64,000 nt of DNA from Escarpia spicata (Eukaryota > Annelida > Polychaeta > Sabellida > Siboglinidae). Below are positions 24,071 through 35,993 of the stretch, in pieces. The position numbers were made by a program, and so were the translations under genes. The notes below the pieces were generated by a model. The model did no database searches, was not told the DNA's origin, and saw only the letters and a program-made list of their open reading frames with translations. Positions within the stretch are counted from its first letter, which is position 1, and each line of letters opens with the position of its first letter. Location of the stretch: positions 47,709,883-47,773,882 of the forward strand of contig OZ023214.1 of the NCBI GenBank assembly GCA_963995525.1, read 5' to 3'.

Positions 24071-24128
24071 ATGACGTTGAAGTTGTTCGCCTCCTTTTTG
24101 ATGGTTGTGATTTTCTACGTTCATGACG
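24071..24128 (+). CDS. Type I membrane protein, exon 1 (signal peptide)
   Basis: ATG in a good context (AAG ATG A) opens MTLKLFASFLMVVIFYVHD, a typical cleavable signal peptide: Lys, then a hydrophobic core. Donor G|GTAAGT at 24129 leaves phase 1, which matches the acceptor at 25675 and gives an Ala codon at the junction. Exons 24071-24128, 25676-26200 and 26650-27020 total 954 bp, 317 codons plus stop, with no frame conflict. Confidence 0.75.
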
Positions 24129-24198
24129 GTAAGTGAAAAAGTAAACTTCTAGTTAATTAACTTATTGTATTTGTCGTCGTATGATGTTGTTCTTGCAG

Positions 24199-24289
<91 letters not shown>

Positions 24290-24312
24290 TCACTCACTCA
24301 CACACACACACA
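24199..24312. repeat. (CA)n microsatellite
   Basis: Dinucleotide run with a short ACTC interruption, in intron 1 of the membrane-protein gene. Confidence 0.95.
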
Positions 24313-24339
24313 CCGAGTCAACATTGGTTTAGATCACTT

Positions 24340-24720
24340 TTCCGCAAACCCTCACCCGCGCTAAAAATGCAGTTGACACAAAGAACAGAAAATGATCATG
24401 TTCTATCATACAACAATGTTCGTTGGCTTAGCCGTGGTGCGGTTCTGACGAGAAAAATTATACTTTTGTCAGTTATTTCCATGTAATTGGCGGACCGGTC
24501 GCTCAACTGGAAGTTACTGAGTTTCGAGTTTAGATTCCCGAAATTACACTCATTTTCGGACATTTGAACTCGTTGAATATGCCGCTTCAGGGAAGTCAAA
24601 AGTTGATTAGCAATTTGTACGAAGCAGTGGAAATTTCGACATAAAGCTATCGCCCTTCAAAACTCATGCCGAGAACGAAACTGTTCTACCTTTCAAGTTA
24701 CCAGATAATTTTGCGTCGGA
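24340..24720 (+). pseudogene. hAT-like transposase fragment
   Basis: Plus-strand translation gives YNNVRWLSRGAVLTRK, then in another frame LNMPLQGSQKLISNLYEAVE and CRERNCSTFQ. The order VRWLSRG..VL, LN..LQG..LI..L...VE is characteristic of the C-terminal half of hAT-type transposases and their domesticated relatives. Stops and frameshifts make it a relic inside an intron. Confidence 0.6.
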
Positions 24721-24865
24721 GACGATGCACGTGTCGAACATGCCAACCCGGTGTTTGTCAGTGTGCCTGTCAGCGTACAGACCGTCTATAGTTTTAACGA
24801 ACATATAAATTTACCGTTAGTAAGGTATCTGTCAGTTTTAATGTTTTGTTCAGCGTATTCATAGG

Positions 24866-25165
24866 CGGATCGAGGAGGGGCCTGGGGGACACGTGCCCAC
24901 CTAGACCTTATGAATTTGGTGTGTCCGTGCCCCCTTAGACCGTTTGAAATGTGCCCCCAGTCAGGTTATAATAATCAGTTGAAGTGACGGCGACACAGCG
25001 TCGAAACATTTTCAACAGCACAACCCCTCCCCTCTGATGTCACCAGTCCAGCCGAGACAGCAGAGCGGCTGAAGTTACGGCGAACAAATTTCGACTACAC
25101 CATCTTGTTCGGCCGCCAGTGGAGATTTCCGTGCCCCCTAGACTCGATTTCTGGATCCGCTCCTG
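24866..25165. mobile_element. MITE-like element with GGCGGATC ends
   Basis: Starts AGGCGGATCGAGGAGGGG and ends with the near-complement TGGATCCGCTCCT. Interior contains GTGCCCCC/GGGGGCAC segments on both arms. A related fragment (GGCGGGTCTAGGAAGG...) is at about 53424-53465. Non-coding. Confidence 0.55.
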
Positions 25166-25453
25166 AATATTATATAATATTATTACTATTTACATTCAGG
25201 AATGAACGGCGTGGTTGCTGTTCATTCCCTACCAGATGACAGTCAAAGTATAGCAACTAATGGTGGTTCACTAAACTGTTTTCCTGAGGTAACCGCAAAG
25301 TGAGGTGTGACTACACAAACTATATATATACAGTTGTATATATATATATATATATATATATTCTGCCATATTTACTGCCATATGTGGTATACAAAATATA
25401 ATTTGGTCGTTGTATGTTTATGTATATTTACACGGTGGGTTTGTGGATGTGTA

Positions 25454-25610
25454 CAGTGAAACCTGTCTTTGAGGAAACCTGTTAGTTACGAACACCTGTC
25501 TACAACGGACACTTTTGAATGTCCCGAATGAAAATGTTGTATTGTCCACTACCTGTATATTGCGGTCAACTAGACACAACGAACATATTGCGTACAACGA
25601 CCCCCAAGTT
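25454..25610. mobile_element. Pogo/Tigger-like DNA transposon end fragment
   Basis: CAGTGAAACCTGTCTTTGAG followed by TACGAACACCTGTCTACAAC resembles the terminal repeats of pogo-type elements (CAGTGAAACCTGTCTATAACG pattern, from family knowledge). Only one end is seen. Intronic. Confidence 0.4.
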
Positions 25611-25675
25611 ATGGACATGTTTTATTGTACCTTTGAACACATTATAATATTGACTCTTCTTCATTTAAACCATAG

Positions 25676-26200
25676 CATCGCCGAGCGAAGCCGTCAACAT
25701 CGGAAACACGTTACAACTTCGACCAATCAAAGACTTCGACTCTTACACGATTGTCCTCCCGGGCAAGACCCTGAATATATCGTGTCCAGGATCCATCACA
25801 ACAATAGACGTCTACAGCACGATATCACACACGTCGTTACGTATCTACGTTCTGCGAGAACTGCTCAATTCTCGCGAGACCGGAACAACTCGCTACGAAG
25901 TAATCGCACAGACGGAATTTCAAACGAACAGCGTTGGTATCGAGCGACACGGACTGGTGGACTTCATCAAAGTGCGAGCAGGTGACGTCATCGCATTGGG
26001 GTATTTTGAAGACAACCCTGTACCATACACGGGTGTGTCGGGAACGTGCTCCAAGGAAAATCGGTGCGGGTGGTACCGTGCAAATACTACAGCGCAAATG
26101 ATACGAGAATCAAAGAACAACACTGTATTATCACTCACAGAAGCAGACAACGCAACAGTCTTTCCTTGTCGCGTCTATTCAATTCAGGTGACATTACAAG
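25676..26200 (+). CDS. Type I membrane protein, exon 2 (ectodomain)
   Basis: Acceptor AAACCATAG; donor CAAG|GTAATT in phase 1. Encodes about 175 residues, including LPGKTLNISCPGSITTIDVY, LRIYVLRELL, RAGDVIALGYFEDNPVPYTG and TCSKENRCGWYRANTT. The C-G-I...V.R...G..Y.V...GI...I.V..GDVI..GYF..NP pattern recalls an uncharacterised beta-sandwich domain of invertebrate surface proteins (from memory, not verified). Several NxS/T sites and Cys residues fit a secreted fold. An alternative donor at 26188 (CAG|GTGACA) is out of phase with exon 3. Confidence 0.75.
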
Positions 26201-26392
26201 GTAATTATTCAGATAGGATTATGATCGAATAAGTGTTGCTAGTTAAAAAACGTCATGTTCCTGCGAAAGATACATATTTTGGTCTTTGTATGAGTCTTTT
26301 TTTGTCCCATTGATGACATTAATTTTTATACATGACGTGTCGTGTGTCCGTTTTGTTATGTGTTTGTCCTGCTCTGTTCAATTGTATTTTGC

Positions 26393-26507
<115 letters not shown>

Positions 26508-26649
26508 ATGCGTGCGAGTGCATGTGTGTGGTGTGTGTGTGTGTGTGCGTGCGTGCGTGCGTGGTGCGCACGCATGGTTATGTGTTATTACAATTAATAT
26601 TAGTTTTATAATGAGTCACAATAACAATGTTCCCTATTCTGTGTGCCAG

Positions 26650-27020
26650 CCGTGGACGGGTGCGTAAAGACGGCGTCAGGCGGCGGTCAGCGGGTCGTAG
26701 AGTTCCTCGGTATCGCGGTCGCTGTTGCCTTCGCCATCGTCCTCATGGCCGTCAACATCCACAACCTCACCGGGCCGTCTTCTCGCAGTCACACGGACAC
26801 ACCGGGCTCACCATCCACGGACATCGACTCGGAGGGGGGCAGCGCATCGATGAGTGGGGCGATGTACGCGCCCCGTGAAGACGGCTTGGACAGTTGGCCG
26901 ATGCAGCAGTGGAAGGGGGGTATCATGACGCCCCCGCCCTATTCGGAATTCGACCCCGCGCCTCCTGCACCCTCCCCTCCGCCCTACCAAGTGTTTACGT
27001 TACCCCAAGTTGACGTATGA
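26650..27020 (+). CDS. Type I membrane protein, exon 3 (TM helix and PPxY tail)
   Basis: Acceptor TGTGCCAG joins in phase. After VDGCVKTASGGGQRVVE comes the membrane helix FLGIAVAVAFAIVLMAV (about residues 213-229). A cytoplasmic tail of about 85 residues is rich in Ser/Gly/Pro and carries two PPPY motifs (PPPYSEF about 289-295, PPPYQVF about 304-310) near the stop TGA at 27018. PPxY motifs usually bind WW domains, such as those of NEDD4-type ubiquitin ligases or YAP, so tail-mediated sorting or signalling is a reasonable inference. GC content is clearly higher than the flanks. No known gene name is recognised. Confidence 0.78.
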
Positions 27021-27188
27021 CGAAGTGCGAGTGCAGGTTTATGCGCACGACATATATACGCTATGATGTATTATTTATGTGTTATTTATACGAACACTTG
27101 AAATGGGTATTATGTTGGATTAATTGTAGAATGTTACCCTCATCGAAGAAAATGGTGTATGGGTAATGGTTTTGTATATACTGTTAAA

Positions 27189-27593
27189 TTAAAGGGGCCC
27201 TGTATAGATTGCGCTATTTCACGGAAGAAGTATTTTGTCGGCCGACGCTTGGCGTCTGCGGCTATTTATAGAACAGTCTCGTGCAGGCGATATGTTTGCC
27301 GTCTTTAGTTCTCGGGAACACTAGACAAGCGTATGCTAAATCTAGTGATTGTGTTGTCGATAAGGATTTATTTATGACACATACTGTTGCAAACTAGCAA
27401 CACTAAATACATAAATCCTTATCAACCACACCAACACTAGGTACAGCGTACGCTTGTCTTGTGTTCCCGAGAACTAACAACGGTAAACATATCGCCTGCA
27501 CCAGACTGTTCTATAAATAGCCGCTGTCGCCAAGCTTCGGCCGACAAAATACCTCTGCCATGGAATAGCGCAATCTATACAGTGCCCCTTTAA
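27189..27593. mobile_element. Palindromic TTAA-type MITE, copy 2
   Basis: Borders TTAA|AGGGGCCCTGTATAGATTGC on the left and its complement GCAATCTATACAGTGCCCCT|TTAA on the right. The approximately 397-bp interior is one long imperfect palindrome centred near 27390, homologous to 10148-10511. TTAA duplication is typical of piggyBac-family elements. Non-autonomous. Confidence 0.88.
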
Positions 27594-29173
27594 TTCAACT
27601 TGGCATAGAATAATAATAATAATTATATTAAGGCTTCAATATATGTAGTTCTTATTCTGACATATTGTAGTTATTACTGACAATTTTTAATGTCGCATTG
27701 AATATTACTGATGTCTGCTTTTTACTGGAGCCGGGATTTCCATACTTTTGTTATAATATTAGGTATATAGGTATAGGCCTATTATCGGTGCCTTTGTTGC
27801 TAGTCCGTTACATCGGCGCGCCATTTAGTGCACAGTTGGGGAAGTCGACAACATTGGCATCCAAACTGTTCTTCCCTTCAGACTCGACAGACCGATCCAT
27901 GGTTTTGATGATACATGGATCAGTTGAAGAACCTTGAACCAAGCAATTTGCGTGAAATTCTTTCGCTTACTGTCAATATTAAATATATTTAATTTGCTAT
28001 TTATGTTTCACTCGTTGTACCGATGCGCAGTACATACACATGCATACATAGCTGCGCACAGACACGCAGAGACGCGCGCAATCACACACCCACACAGGTT
28101 AATAGTTATGAACACACACGCGTGCACGCACATACACCATACACATGTACACGCAAACACAGAAACGCACAGTTCGCGTGTCAAGTTATCGTATTTGATG
28201 TACCCAGTGACGCTTTACGGATATTTCACATATCATCCGCACAGTAAATGTTTATATTATCCAATAGATGCCGGGTACAGCCTACTCTATATCAATGCCT
28301 TATATCAAACATATAGAACATATATGTAAACGCCTTGTATTACAGAACCCATGACATAGATTTCTTAGCATGTCTGACAGCTGACAGCCAGGTATTGTCA
28401 GACTAAAACAAGTAAGTAACAACTAGACTGTTTACCGGTACTTGGTTCAACATAACACATAAATAGAGTAAGCAGGTTTAGTTGACAACAATTTAAAATG
28501 CAGAAACTGTACCATAAATGTAAAAAGGTGTAAACAGCGTTTAATGTCAGAATGTAATGACAAAAGGAACATGGTGCCTTACAAGGTTGACACCTGTGGC
28601 ATCTGGTGGCTAAGGTGCCAAGGATAGCCTTTTTACTAAGTACACTGTATATGTCCCAGTATAGTAGTTCTAAAACAACTATAGTATACAACTATAGTAT
28701 ATGTTACACATATATGAAACTAAGCGGATGAACCTTCGCGATCAAAAAGCAAGATTCATCCAAAATATATGCAACATTTTCCACTGGCTTTGTAAGACAC
28801 CACAGTTTTCACAATTAAAATACTCGATAACATGTCACCAAGACATTAACAAATCTAAACCGAGCGAATGAGTGAGTAAGAGGCATGTGGCTATTTTACA
28901 AGGATAACCGTGATTCTGCATCCAGTGAAGTCACTAATCGGTTTGTCCGCACACAAATATGCACTAGCTATTAACCAGACATATTAATATTGATAAACTA
29001 CCCATTGGGATGCATTGTATGCCACCCTTAACTCAACAGTAATGTTGATAACCGACCCATTGGGACGTGTTGTGTGGCATCCTATACGACGTTCTTAAAC
29101 ACTTTATTTATTTATAAGCGAAAATTATCAATGAATAGTAATCGTCGACACGGCTTTTTGGGTGCTTGTTGGT
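27594..29173. other. No gene recognised
   Basis: AT-rich intergenic DNA with CA-rich patches (about 28030-28170). Open frames are short and without motifs or consistent splice sites. Confidence 0.5.
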
Positions 29174-29341
29174 TGAATTAGCGTAAGCAAGCCAGCTTTG
29201 TACGAATTCAAACAGTTTATTACAACGCAGTGGCCTGGTGGTGTAGCCGGAACTGGCTCACTACGCATGATATTAATTAGATTAGAGAGTCACCCTACTA
29301 TAATGTACAGGCCTATAACCGTGTAGTCCAATGTCGTAACA
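29174..29341 (-). repeat. Gypsy element 1, 3' LTR
   Basis: Left direct repeat, sharing CCAGCTTTGTACGAA, GTGGCCTGGTGGTGTAGCCG and TACAGGCCTAT with 31950-32120. Confidence 0.82.
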
Positions 29342-29613
29342 TTCCCTTTTTAACTAAAAAGTATGCAACCTAAATAAAACAAAATACTTTAACTCTTGCT
29401 AAAGAATCATAGGTTACCAGCACGGGATCCCCCTAGGACTGCAATCTTTACCACCAGGTCCAAATTACTCTTGTAGTCCATAAATGTAAAAATCTGCAAA
29501 GTTGACTACTCTACTTAATATGACGTGCCATCTAGTACCTATCGTACGTCCAAATTTCCATGTGTCCTCTTAGCGAAATCTCAATGGTTTCATCACGAGT
29601 CTGCCTCGAGTCT

Positions 29614-30891
29614 TCACCGGTCTGGCATGTCACGCACTTCCGTATCCCGCGATTCGATGGTATTCTCCACTGTCGGCGTGTCTTCCTTGTCTGCCTCCAG
29701 TTCCATCTGCGTTTCCGGTGTATGCCGTGCGGTGTGGTCTAATCGCTGGTAATGTCGACTGCGTCGGAGTAGTCGACCTTTTGTTTCAACGATGTACGAT
29801 CGGTCACTGCATTTGTCTGCCACTGTCCTCTGTGACCATTTGATTGGATCATATGTCTTCAACGATTGCACGAAGACGGAAGTCGCGAGCATTTCGGTTG
29901 AAATAATGCTGGCTCACTTTCTGTTTCATCGTTTTGCATCTCATCATTTGAGGTGCGTACGGTACAGCTTGTTTTATCAGTTGCTCGGCTTGTGGCACTG
30001 GCGCTCTTGTGCGTCGCTGCATAAGTCGTCGTAGCGGATTTCTGATGTGGGAGTGTTGCGCCATTCTAGCAGTGCTCTCACCGGATCTTTCGATTTCTTC
30101 AGCAGAGTTTTCGCAAGCTTTACTGCTGCTTCCGCCTTTCCGTTGGATTGCGAGTGATAAGGCGATGACATGGTGTGTTTGAATTCTCACGTGTTTGCAA
30201 ACACCTGAAACTCTGCACTCACGAACTGTGGTCCTCCATCTGATCGCACAATTTGTGGCATCCTATATCGTGCGAATTGCTCCTTGCATGCTTGTATGGT
30301 AGTTTCCGCTCTCTGATCGACAAGCCTTGTGAACTCAAAGAAATCTGAGTAATAATCCACCAGTATTATGTACGTGTCGTTGGCATGCGTAAATAGGTCG
30401 ATCCCAATCTTTGTCCATGGCTTTGCTGGAATGTCGTGGCTTCTTAGCGTCTCTTTCTGTTGGGACGGTCTTTCTTTGGCACACTGCTTGATGTCGCTCG
30501 TCATGCCAGGCCAGTAGATGCTATCTCGTGATCCCCGGAGTGTTGCTTCGATTCCTTGATGACTGCTGTGAAGTCGTTGTAGCAGGTCTCTCTGACAGGT
30601 TTGCAGACTGATCATTCGTTGCCCTTTGTACAGGATCCCGTCATGCGCAGAAATTTCATCTCGAAATGTCCAGTACGGTTTCAGCTCATGTGGCAGCATG
30701 TGCTTGTGCTCCGGCCAGCCTGACATAACTGTCGTCAACAATCGTTGCAATGTGTCACCAACTGCTGATGCTTGTCGAATTTGTGCAATTCTAGGCTCGC
30801 TGACGTTGACATACATTTGTGGATCAATTGAATTGATCTTTTCTGCTATGTTAGCTTGTATAGCACACTGGAAGATCTGTTCCTTCGACAT
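29614..30891 (-). pseudogene. Gypsy element 1 integrase region
   Basis: In minus order: the zinc-binding N-terminus LHSSHQGIEATLRGSRDSIY (second Cys of CxxC lost), core residues in KIGIDLFTHAND, VRSDGGPQF and SQSNGKAEAAVK (D, D, E), then a chromodomain-less tail with RSYIVETKGRLLRRSRHYQR. A frame break lies near 30180. It is a decayed integrase coding region, not a working gene. Confidence 0.8.
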
Positions 30892-30899
30892 CTCCTTGA

Positions 30900-31240
30900 C
30901 GGGTCGACGTGACGATGGAGCTCATCTTTGTTTTGTTTAGCGTCAGATTCTGCTCCCGTGCGCGGTGCAGCAAATTCTCCAGATTCTTGTCATGATCTAG
31001 ACGAGCTTCTGCTTCCGTCTCACCCCGTCTGACGATCAGTATGTCGTCTAGCCCATCCAATGCTTGTTGCAAGCCACGCTCGAATTCTTCAGGACTTGAA
31101 GTAAGGCCAAATGGCATTCCAATCAGATGTACTTGATTTTGGGCCTTTCTTGCTCTGCAACATTTGGAAAAATTGTTTTTCTTTTTACATGTGTAGCTTT
31201 CTTTGCCAAATGCTGTGTGGGTGGTCCCCGCATCTACCAC
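30900..31240 (-). pseudogene. Gypsy element 1 gag zinc knuckle fused to partial RT
   Basis: A knuckle-like THTAFGKESYTC is followed, after a deletion, by RT text MPFGLTSSPEEFERGLQQAL and DDILIV...NLENLLHRAREQNLTLN. The usual protease and RT fingers between them are missing, as is RNase H before the integrase. Confidence 0.7.
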
Positions 31241-31249
31241 ACGTCTTAT

Positions 31250-31862
31250 CGGAACTACTATCTGCCTTCCTTCGCGACCCTGACGTCTTTACATGCGTCT
31301 TGGGCTTCGGCTTGTAAACAGCGTTGACTTCCTCGTCTATGTGCAATTTTCGCATTTCGGCCTCAGTATCTTTGGCCAGTCGACACGTAACGCATTCTCG
31401 AGCGTGAGACTGTTCGTTTCGAACAACCGCCGCCTCATTCTATCCTTGTCGAGTCCCAGGGTTAGTGCGTGCAGCACCATGTCGTCGGTTAGATCACCAA
31501 ATGTGCAGTCCTTGACATGCTTGTTTAGAGCCGTCAGAAACTCATCGATGCGGCGACTTCATAGTTAGGAACTGGTGCCGCGCTGTGAACAAGCTAATTT
31601 GCGGTTTGCAGAACTGGTCAAATTTGTCTATGCTTTTATTGAACGTCGGCTGTGCTGTCTGGAAGGTGAAATTGTCAAATATATCGTTTCCCTTTTCTCC
31701 AATTGTTCCCAACAACATGGCAATCTTGACCTTGTCTGTGGACTTTGCCTTTTCACCGGCGGCCAAGAGGTACCGAAATTGCTTCTTGAATCGCTCCATT
31801 GCACTGGCAGATTTCCCGAGGCGGGAAGTGGATCTGGTAGAACATACCGATCCATCTCGCAA
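31250..31862 (-). pseudogene. Gypsy element 1 gag
   Basis: Capsid-like text ERFKKQFRYLLAAGEKAKST and DKVKIAMLLGTIGEKGNDIF, continuing in a second frame (HALTLGLDKDRMRRRLFE). Typical of metazoan Gypsy Gag. Frameshifted. Confidence 0.7.
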
Positions 31863-31949
31863 ACTGGCACGGTCAGTTCTTTTTACCCGTTTGTATGTTG
31901 TTCTCCGAATTCCGCTATCATCCGTTCAACCAACTTGCTGACACCATGA

Positions 31950-32120
31950 TAGAATTAGCATACACACCCCAGCTTTGTACGAACTCAAACAGTTTATTAC
32001 AACACAGTGGCCTGGTGGTGTAGCCGGAACTGGCTCAATATGCATGACATTAATTAGATTAGAGATAGTCGCGCTACTATATTGTACAGGCCTATGACCA
32101 CGTAGTCCAACATCGTAACA
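31950..32120 (-). repeat. Gypsy element 1, 5' LTR
   Basis: Right direct repeat of the pair. Internal sequence on the minus strand begins TCATGGTGTCAGCAAG next to it. Confidence 0.8.
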
Positions 32121-34210
32121 CTTGTAAACCTGCCACCACCTTCTGTAACGAGTAGAATATGTGGCGCAAACAGGCTTGAAAACATGAATGCATTGCGTGC
32201 AAATACATTCTATTGTAATATGGCATACGGTGAGGCATGTTTGTATGCGATTTCCATGTAAGCACTCCCTTCGCTGATCTTTGTACATATAGTGAATCAA
32301 CGATGCAGCTGCCAAACGCACATCTCACGGACAATACGTAATGCTTTATTCACAAGCACCGTATTTGATACGAGCTGTTCTCCTGATTCTTATCTACTCC
32401 TGGACGGCCATAATTCATGTTGAAGGTGAAGGTTAATTTTTTTAATACGGCGTGTATATATTAAATAGGTCTGCGTGATGTGTGTGCGTGCGTGAGCGTG
32501 TATTTTAGGAGGGAACAAAGTTTGACGCACATTAAGCTATTAGTGCACGCATAATACTAAGACGTAAGTTGTTTATTAATAAATTATATACCGTTATGAT
32601 GTTTGACAAATCATATGGAGGCCAGTTTACAATATAATAAATAACCTAGAATATGCAATATGGAATGTATAAATGTTGGAATACATTTCCCAGAACTTTA
32701 GTTTGTAGATTTAGTCAGCATTTAGTAAATGTGTTGATGTCATGAGTCCAAGGGAAGGTGAAGTGGCGAGACACATTCCTAGGGTACTACAGTAAAGCAG
32801 GGCGTGATCAGTAAGAGGTGACTGTTCTTGTTTCTTCCAGCGGCTGGGGATGTCTGCTGTCTGGTGATTGGCACAAAACCCAACTGACCGTTCCAATGGA
32901 CACTACCAACAACACTCCGACATTTGGCAATGAAATAATAAATGCAAGTAAACATAAAACGACTATGGTAATTTGGAATGTGTGTTGCTAAGAATAAGTA
33001 AAACTGGCCCCAAGATCACACAAATTGGACAATCTTATATATTGAAAATGGTCATTGGTAATATATATTTGTGGCCATCTTGAATAAGCTGTACACATCG
33101 TGGATTTTAGCATGGATGTTAGCAGTTTTACTATTATGGAGAAAACAGTAAAACTGACATACCCATTTCAAAATGGCCGCCATGATCCCCAAAACGGCAA
33201 TAGAAAAATGACAACTACAGTTTTCGAAAAGTTCATGTGATAGTGCACATAGAAATCCATATTGGCTAGAATTTATACGAAATGTTCAAGAAGCATTAAA
33301 AACGTGACACAACGGCATAGATCATAAATTATACCCTTAATATCCTAGAATGAACAGTTTTACTGTACTGTCCTTAACTCTCGTGAACAATCGTCTGTTA
33401 ATGTGCAATGTTAAAGTATGTTTTGAGAACGATTTGTGTCCTATTATGTTGCATGATATTGTATTGAACAACATGATCGGACAAACATAGCTCACGTAAA
33501 ATACCCTTCCGAGACCGATAAAATGTTTTTTATCTAAGTGATACCATCAGCAAACGGTTGGTTCCATGTACTTTCGTATAAAAAAAGGATTTTATGTATC
33601 TGGTATTTGTTGTTCAAGCTGTGTGTGCGTGCGCGTGTGTGCGTGTGTGCGTGTGTGCGTGTGTGCGTGTGTGCGTGTGTGCGTGTGTGCGTGTGTGCGT
33701 GTGTGCGTGTGTGCGTGTGTGCGTGTGTGCGTGTGCGCGTGTGCGCGTGTGCGCGTGTGCGCGTGTGCGCGTGTGCGCGTGTGCGCGTGCGTACGTCCGT
33801 GCGTGCGTGCGTGCGTGTGTGTCCATCAGCCGTGCATCCGTGCGTGCGTGCATGTCATAACAGAACAAGCAGCTGAAAATGAAACTGTTCTTACATGCAA
33901 GTAATAAGTTATGTGTGCGTGCATGTGTCAGATCGTGCAGGATGGACAAAGTGTTATACCACGATGAAAACTAGTGTTGACACATCTTCTAAAACAGGGG
34001 CCATTTTGAATGACTTTGATTAGATCAGCGGGCCACACATATATGTCTTAACATTGGTTATCAATCTTCGTGGCATTCTAGCTCATATGCGAAGAAGTTG
34101 AATTTACATATATTGGTGTTGTTATTATTATGAAACAGCAATGGCTAATTTTGAACAATATTCTATTGAAAATACATTGTTCAAGGTCCGCGTTGTCGTC
34201 ATGCAAAAAA
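32121..34210. other. Intergenic; contains GTGTGC microsatellite at 33621-33790
   Basis: No convincing coding frame. The GTGTGC/GCGC run produces Cys/Val/Arg frames on + and His/Thr/Arg frames on -, both artefacts. Confidence 0.6.
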
Positions 34211-34530
34211 GTGTTTAATCCAGCCTGTATTAAATACATTTTACTCACAGCACAGAGACATAAACATTGGCCAGACACATCTGGACAATGTCACCATTGA
34301 TGTTACCTCTGCGCTAAGCTGGATACGGCTATCTCTTGGGAATACAACACAGGGGGTCGCAGACAGGTCGCAGAGAGCCTATATCCCAATAAGGGAATAG
34401 CCCACTCTGGTAACCAGGCAGTGACCAAGTAGTAGCCAATCACTGCCCAGTATCTGAACTGGGGAAACTCTGTCTAAATTCCTCTGTCACAGAGAAAGTT
34501 TGTTTACTCTCTGCAGCCCGTTTTCTGTTG
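34211..34530 (+). repeat. Ngaro-like element, repeat A1
   Basis: Starts GTGTTTAATCCAGC and ends CCGTTTTCTGTTG. Exactly 320 bp, the same length as A2 at 44254-44573, with only scattered substitutions between them. Confidence 0.9.
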
Positions 34531-35341
34531 TTTATTACATTTCGCTGGCATTTTCTCTTGATTTTTATAAGCATATATAACAGCCGAACGACATTGGCGC
34601 TTGGTGACATTGCTTGGCGATTTTTTTGCTGGTAGACATCGGCAAGCGACAGAGGCGCTCTTCTTGCAGTCCTTTAGCTTTGTCTCGTTTGTGCGACGCG
34701 CTGTCTTTTGTTGTTGGGTGCTCGATTTTAGACGGTGAGTCATCAGTCTTAACTTGAATTTAGGCTGTAACGTAATTATTCAGCGTTTTATGCGGTATTC
34801 GCCCATACATACACTGATACAGGCGAACGTACTGCACTGCGTCTTGTAGTTTACAACGCCATTACGTCGTCAATCAAGCGAAACATGAGATTCATGGATT
34901 CATAACCGATTGCATGTGTACAACCAGTTCATAATTTGTCGGTTGTTAGAATGCCTGCATTTTGATATTGCCGTTGTGTGCGGATAATTAATATTTTTGT
35001 ACGTTTGCTAAATTCACTTGCGCTAGTTGGCGACTGTGCGATTATATATCAGTTGTTTACGACTACGTTAACTTCTAACGCGATTTCTTGGATTCAGTAT
35101 CGCCATCTAGCGGATTTCCTGAGTATTTTTGAACATGTATCGCCATCTGGCGATTTTAAAGTACCTAGTTTTTCGCCGTTTGTTTACATTCGTTTGCTAG
35201 TACAGTGTCCAGTGGGCCAATTACTGTATCATTGGTTTAATTTGTTGTGCTACTTTTATTTGCTTGCCTTTTCAATCTTTAATATGCTAACTGTGTATCT
35301 TCTGCACATTTAACAATTGAAATGTTGGCCTTCGGCTTCGT

Positions 35342-35993
35342 ATGATGTTATGTTTTTTATTACCATTCATCATGAACGCTGGATGTTACCCTGTTAATGT
35401 GGTGTTCTATGGCCACAGTTTCGTTCGTAGATTACAGTTGTTTATGAACAGGGGGGAAACTCGCAAGTTTGGACTTTGCCCTGACAGTCATTTGGTCTCA
35501 TGTGTAGGGCAGGGAGGAATGACAACTGCCCACCTGGAACATAAGACGCATTTGGTTGGCCGCATGTGCCCTCGTGTTGTTTTCCTTGATATTGGGACTA
35601 ATGACTTGGCGTCAGGTTACTCGATCGAACGTCTGATAGGGCGGGTATTGGGCGCTGCTCATGTTTTGGTATCCAAATACCATGTCAAACAGGTCGTAAT
35701 TTTGGAAATTCTTCGCAGATTACCAACAGGCAAGTACCCCTGCCCAGTAGATTTTAACGAACGTATTGTATTGTAAAATACGTTACTGAAAGAAAGAATT
35801 GATGCAGCCGGCCCCCGGAATTCACGCATCATTCAATTCCATCATCACCAGGGTCTTGTGGAAAACTGGCAACAATTTCTTATGACAGATGGCGTGCATT
35901 TTAATTAACTTGATTTGACCAAATATTACAGGTCTCTGCGTCGAGCTGTAATTAAATACTCATCACCCAATATTGTTGGAGAACTTGCTCCAT
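35342..35993 (+). pseudogene. SGNH-hydrolase ORF of the Ngaro-like element
   Basis: Encodes VVFYGHSFVRRL (block I, Ser in GHS), GQGGMT (block II), FLDIGTNDLASG (block III, GTND) and, further on in the same frame, MTDGVHFN (block V, Asp and His). Together these cover the SGNH esterase/lipase catalytic set. In-frame TAA codons at 35774 and before 35910 break it. SGNH ORFs are known as optional partners in vertebrate Ngaro elements. The substrate is unknown. Confidence 0.78.

Larger units (their letters stand above)
29174..32120 (-). mobile_element. Gypsy-type LTR retrotransposon, old and internally deleted
   Basis: Two direct repeats of about 170 bp (29174-29341 and 31950-32120) bracket minus-strand gag, a partial RT and integrase pieces. 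The LTR ends TGTTACGA..., and a purine tract (AAAAAGGGAA on -) abuts the left LTR. The LTRs differ at many positions and no clear target duplication is visible (TTGGT against CTTGT), so the insertion is old. Protease, most of RT and RNase H are missing and frames are broken. Confidence 0.85.

Noticed and set aside
29230..29262. Possible tRNA-like stretch (GTGGCCTGGTGGTGTAGCCG)
   Set aside because: No cloverleaf or T-loop GTTCRA box. It is part of the Gypsy LTR and recurs in the other LTR.
34978..35313. 111-codon hydrophobic plus frame upstream of the SGNH ORF
   Set aside because: AT-rich, no motif, inside the 5' part of the Ngaro-like element. Not distinguishable from chance.
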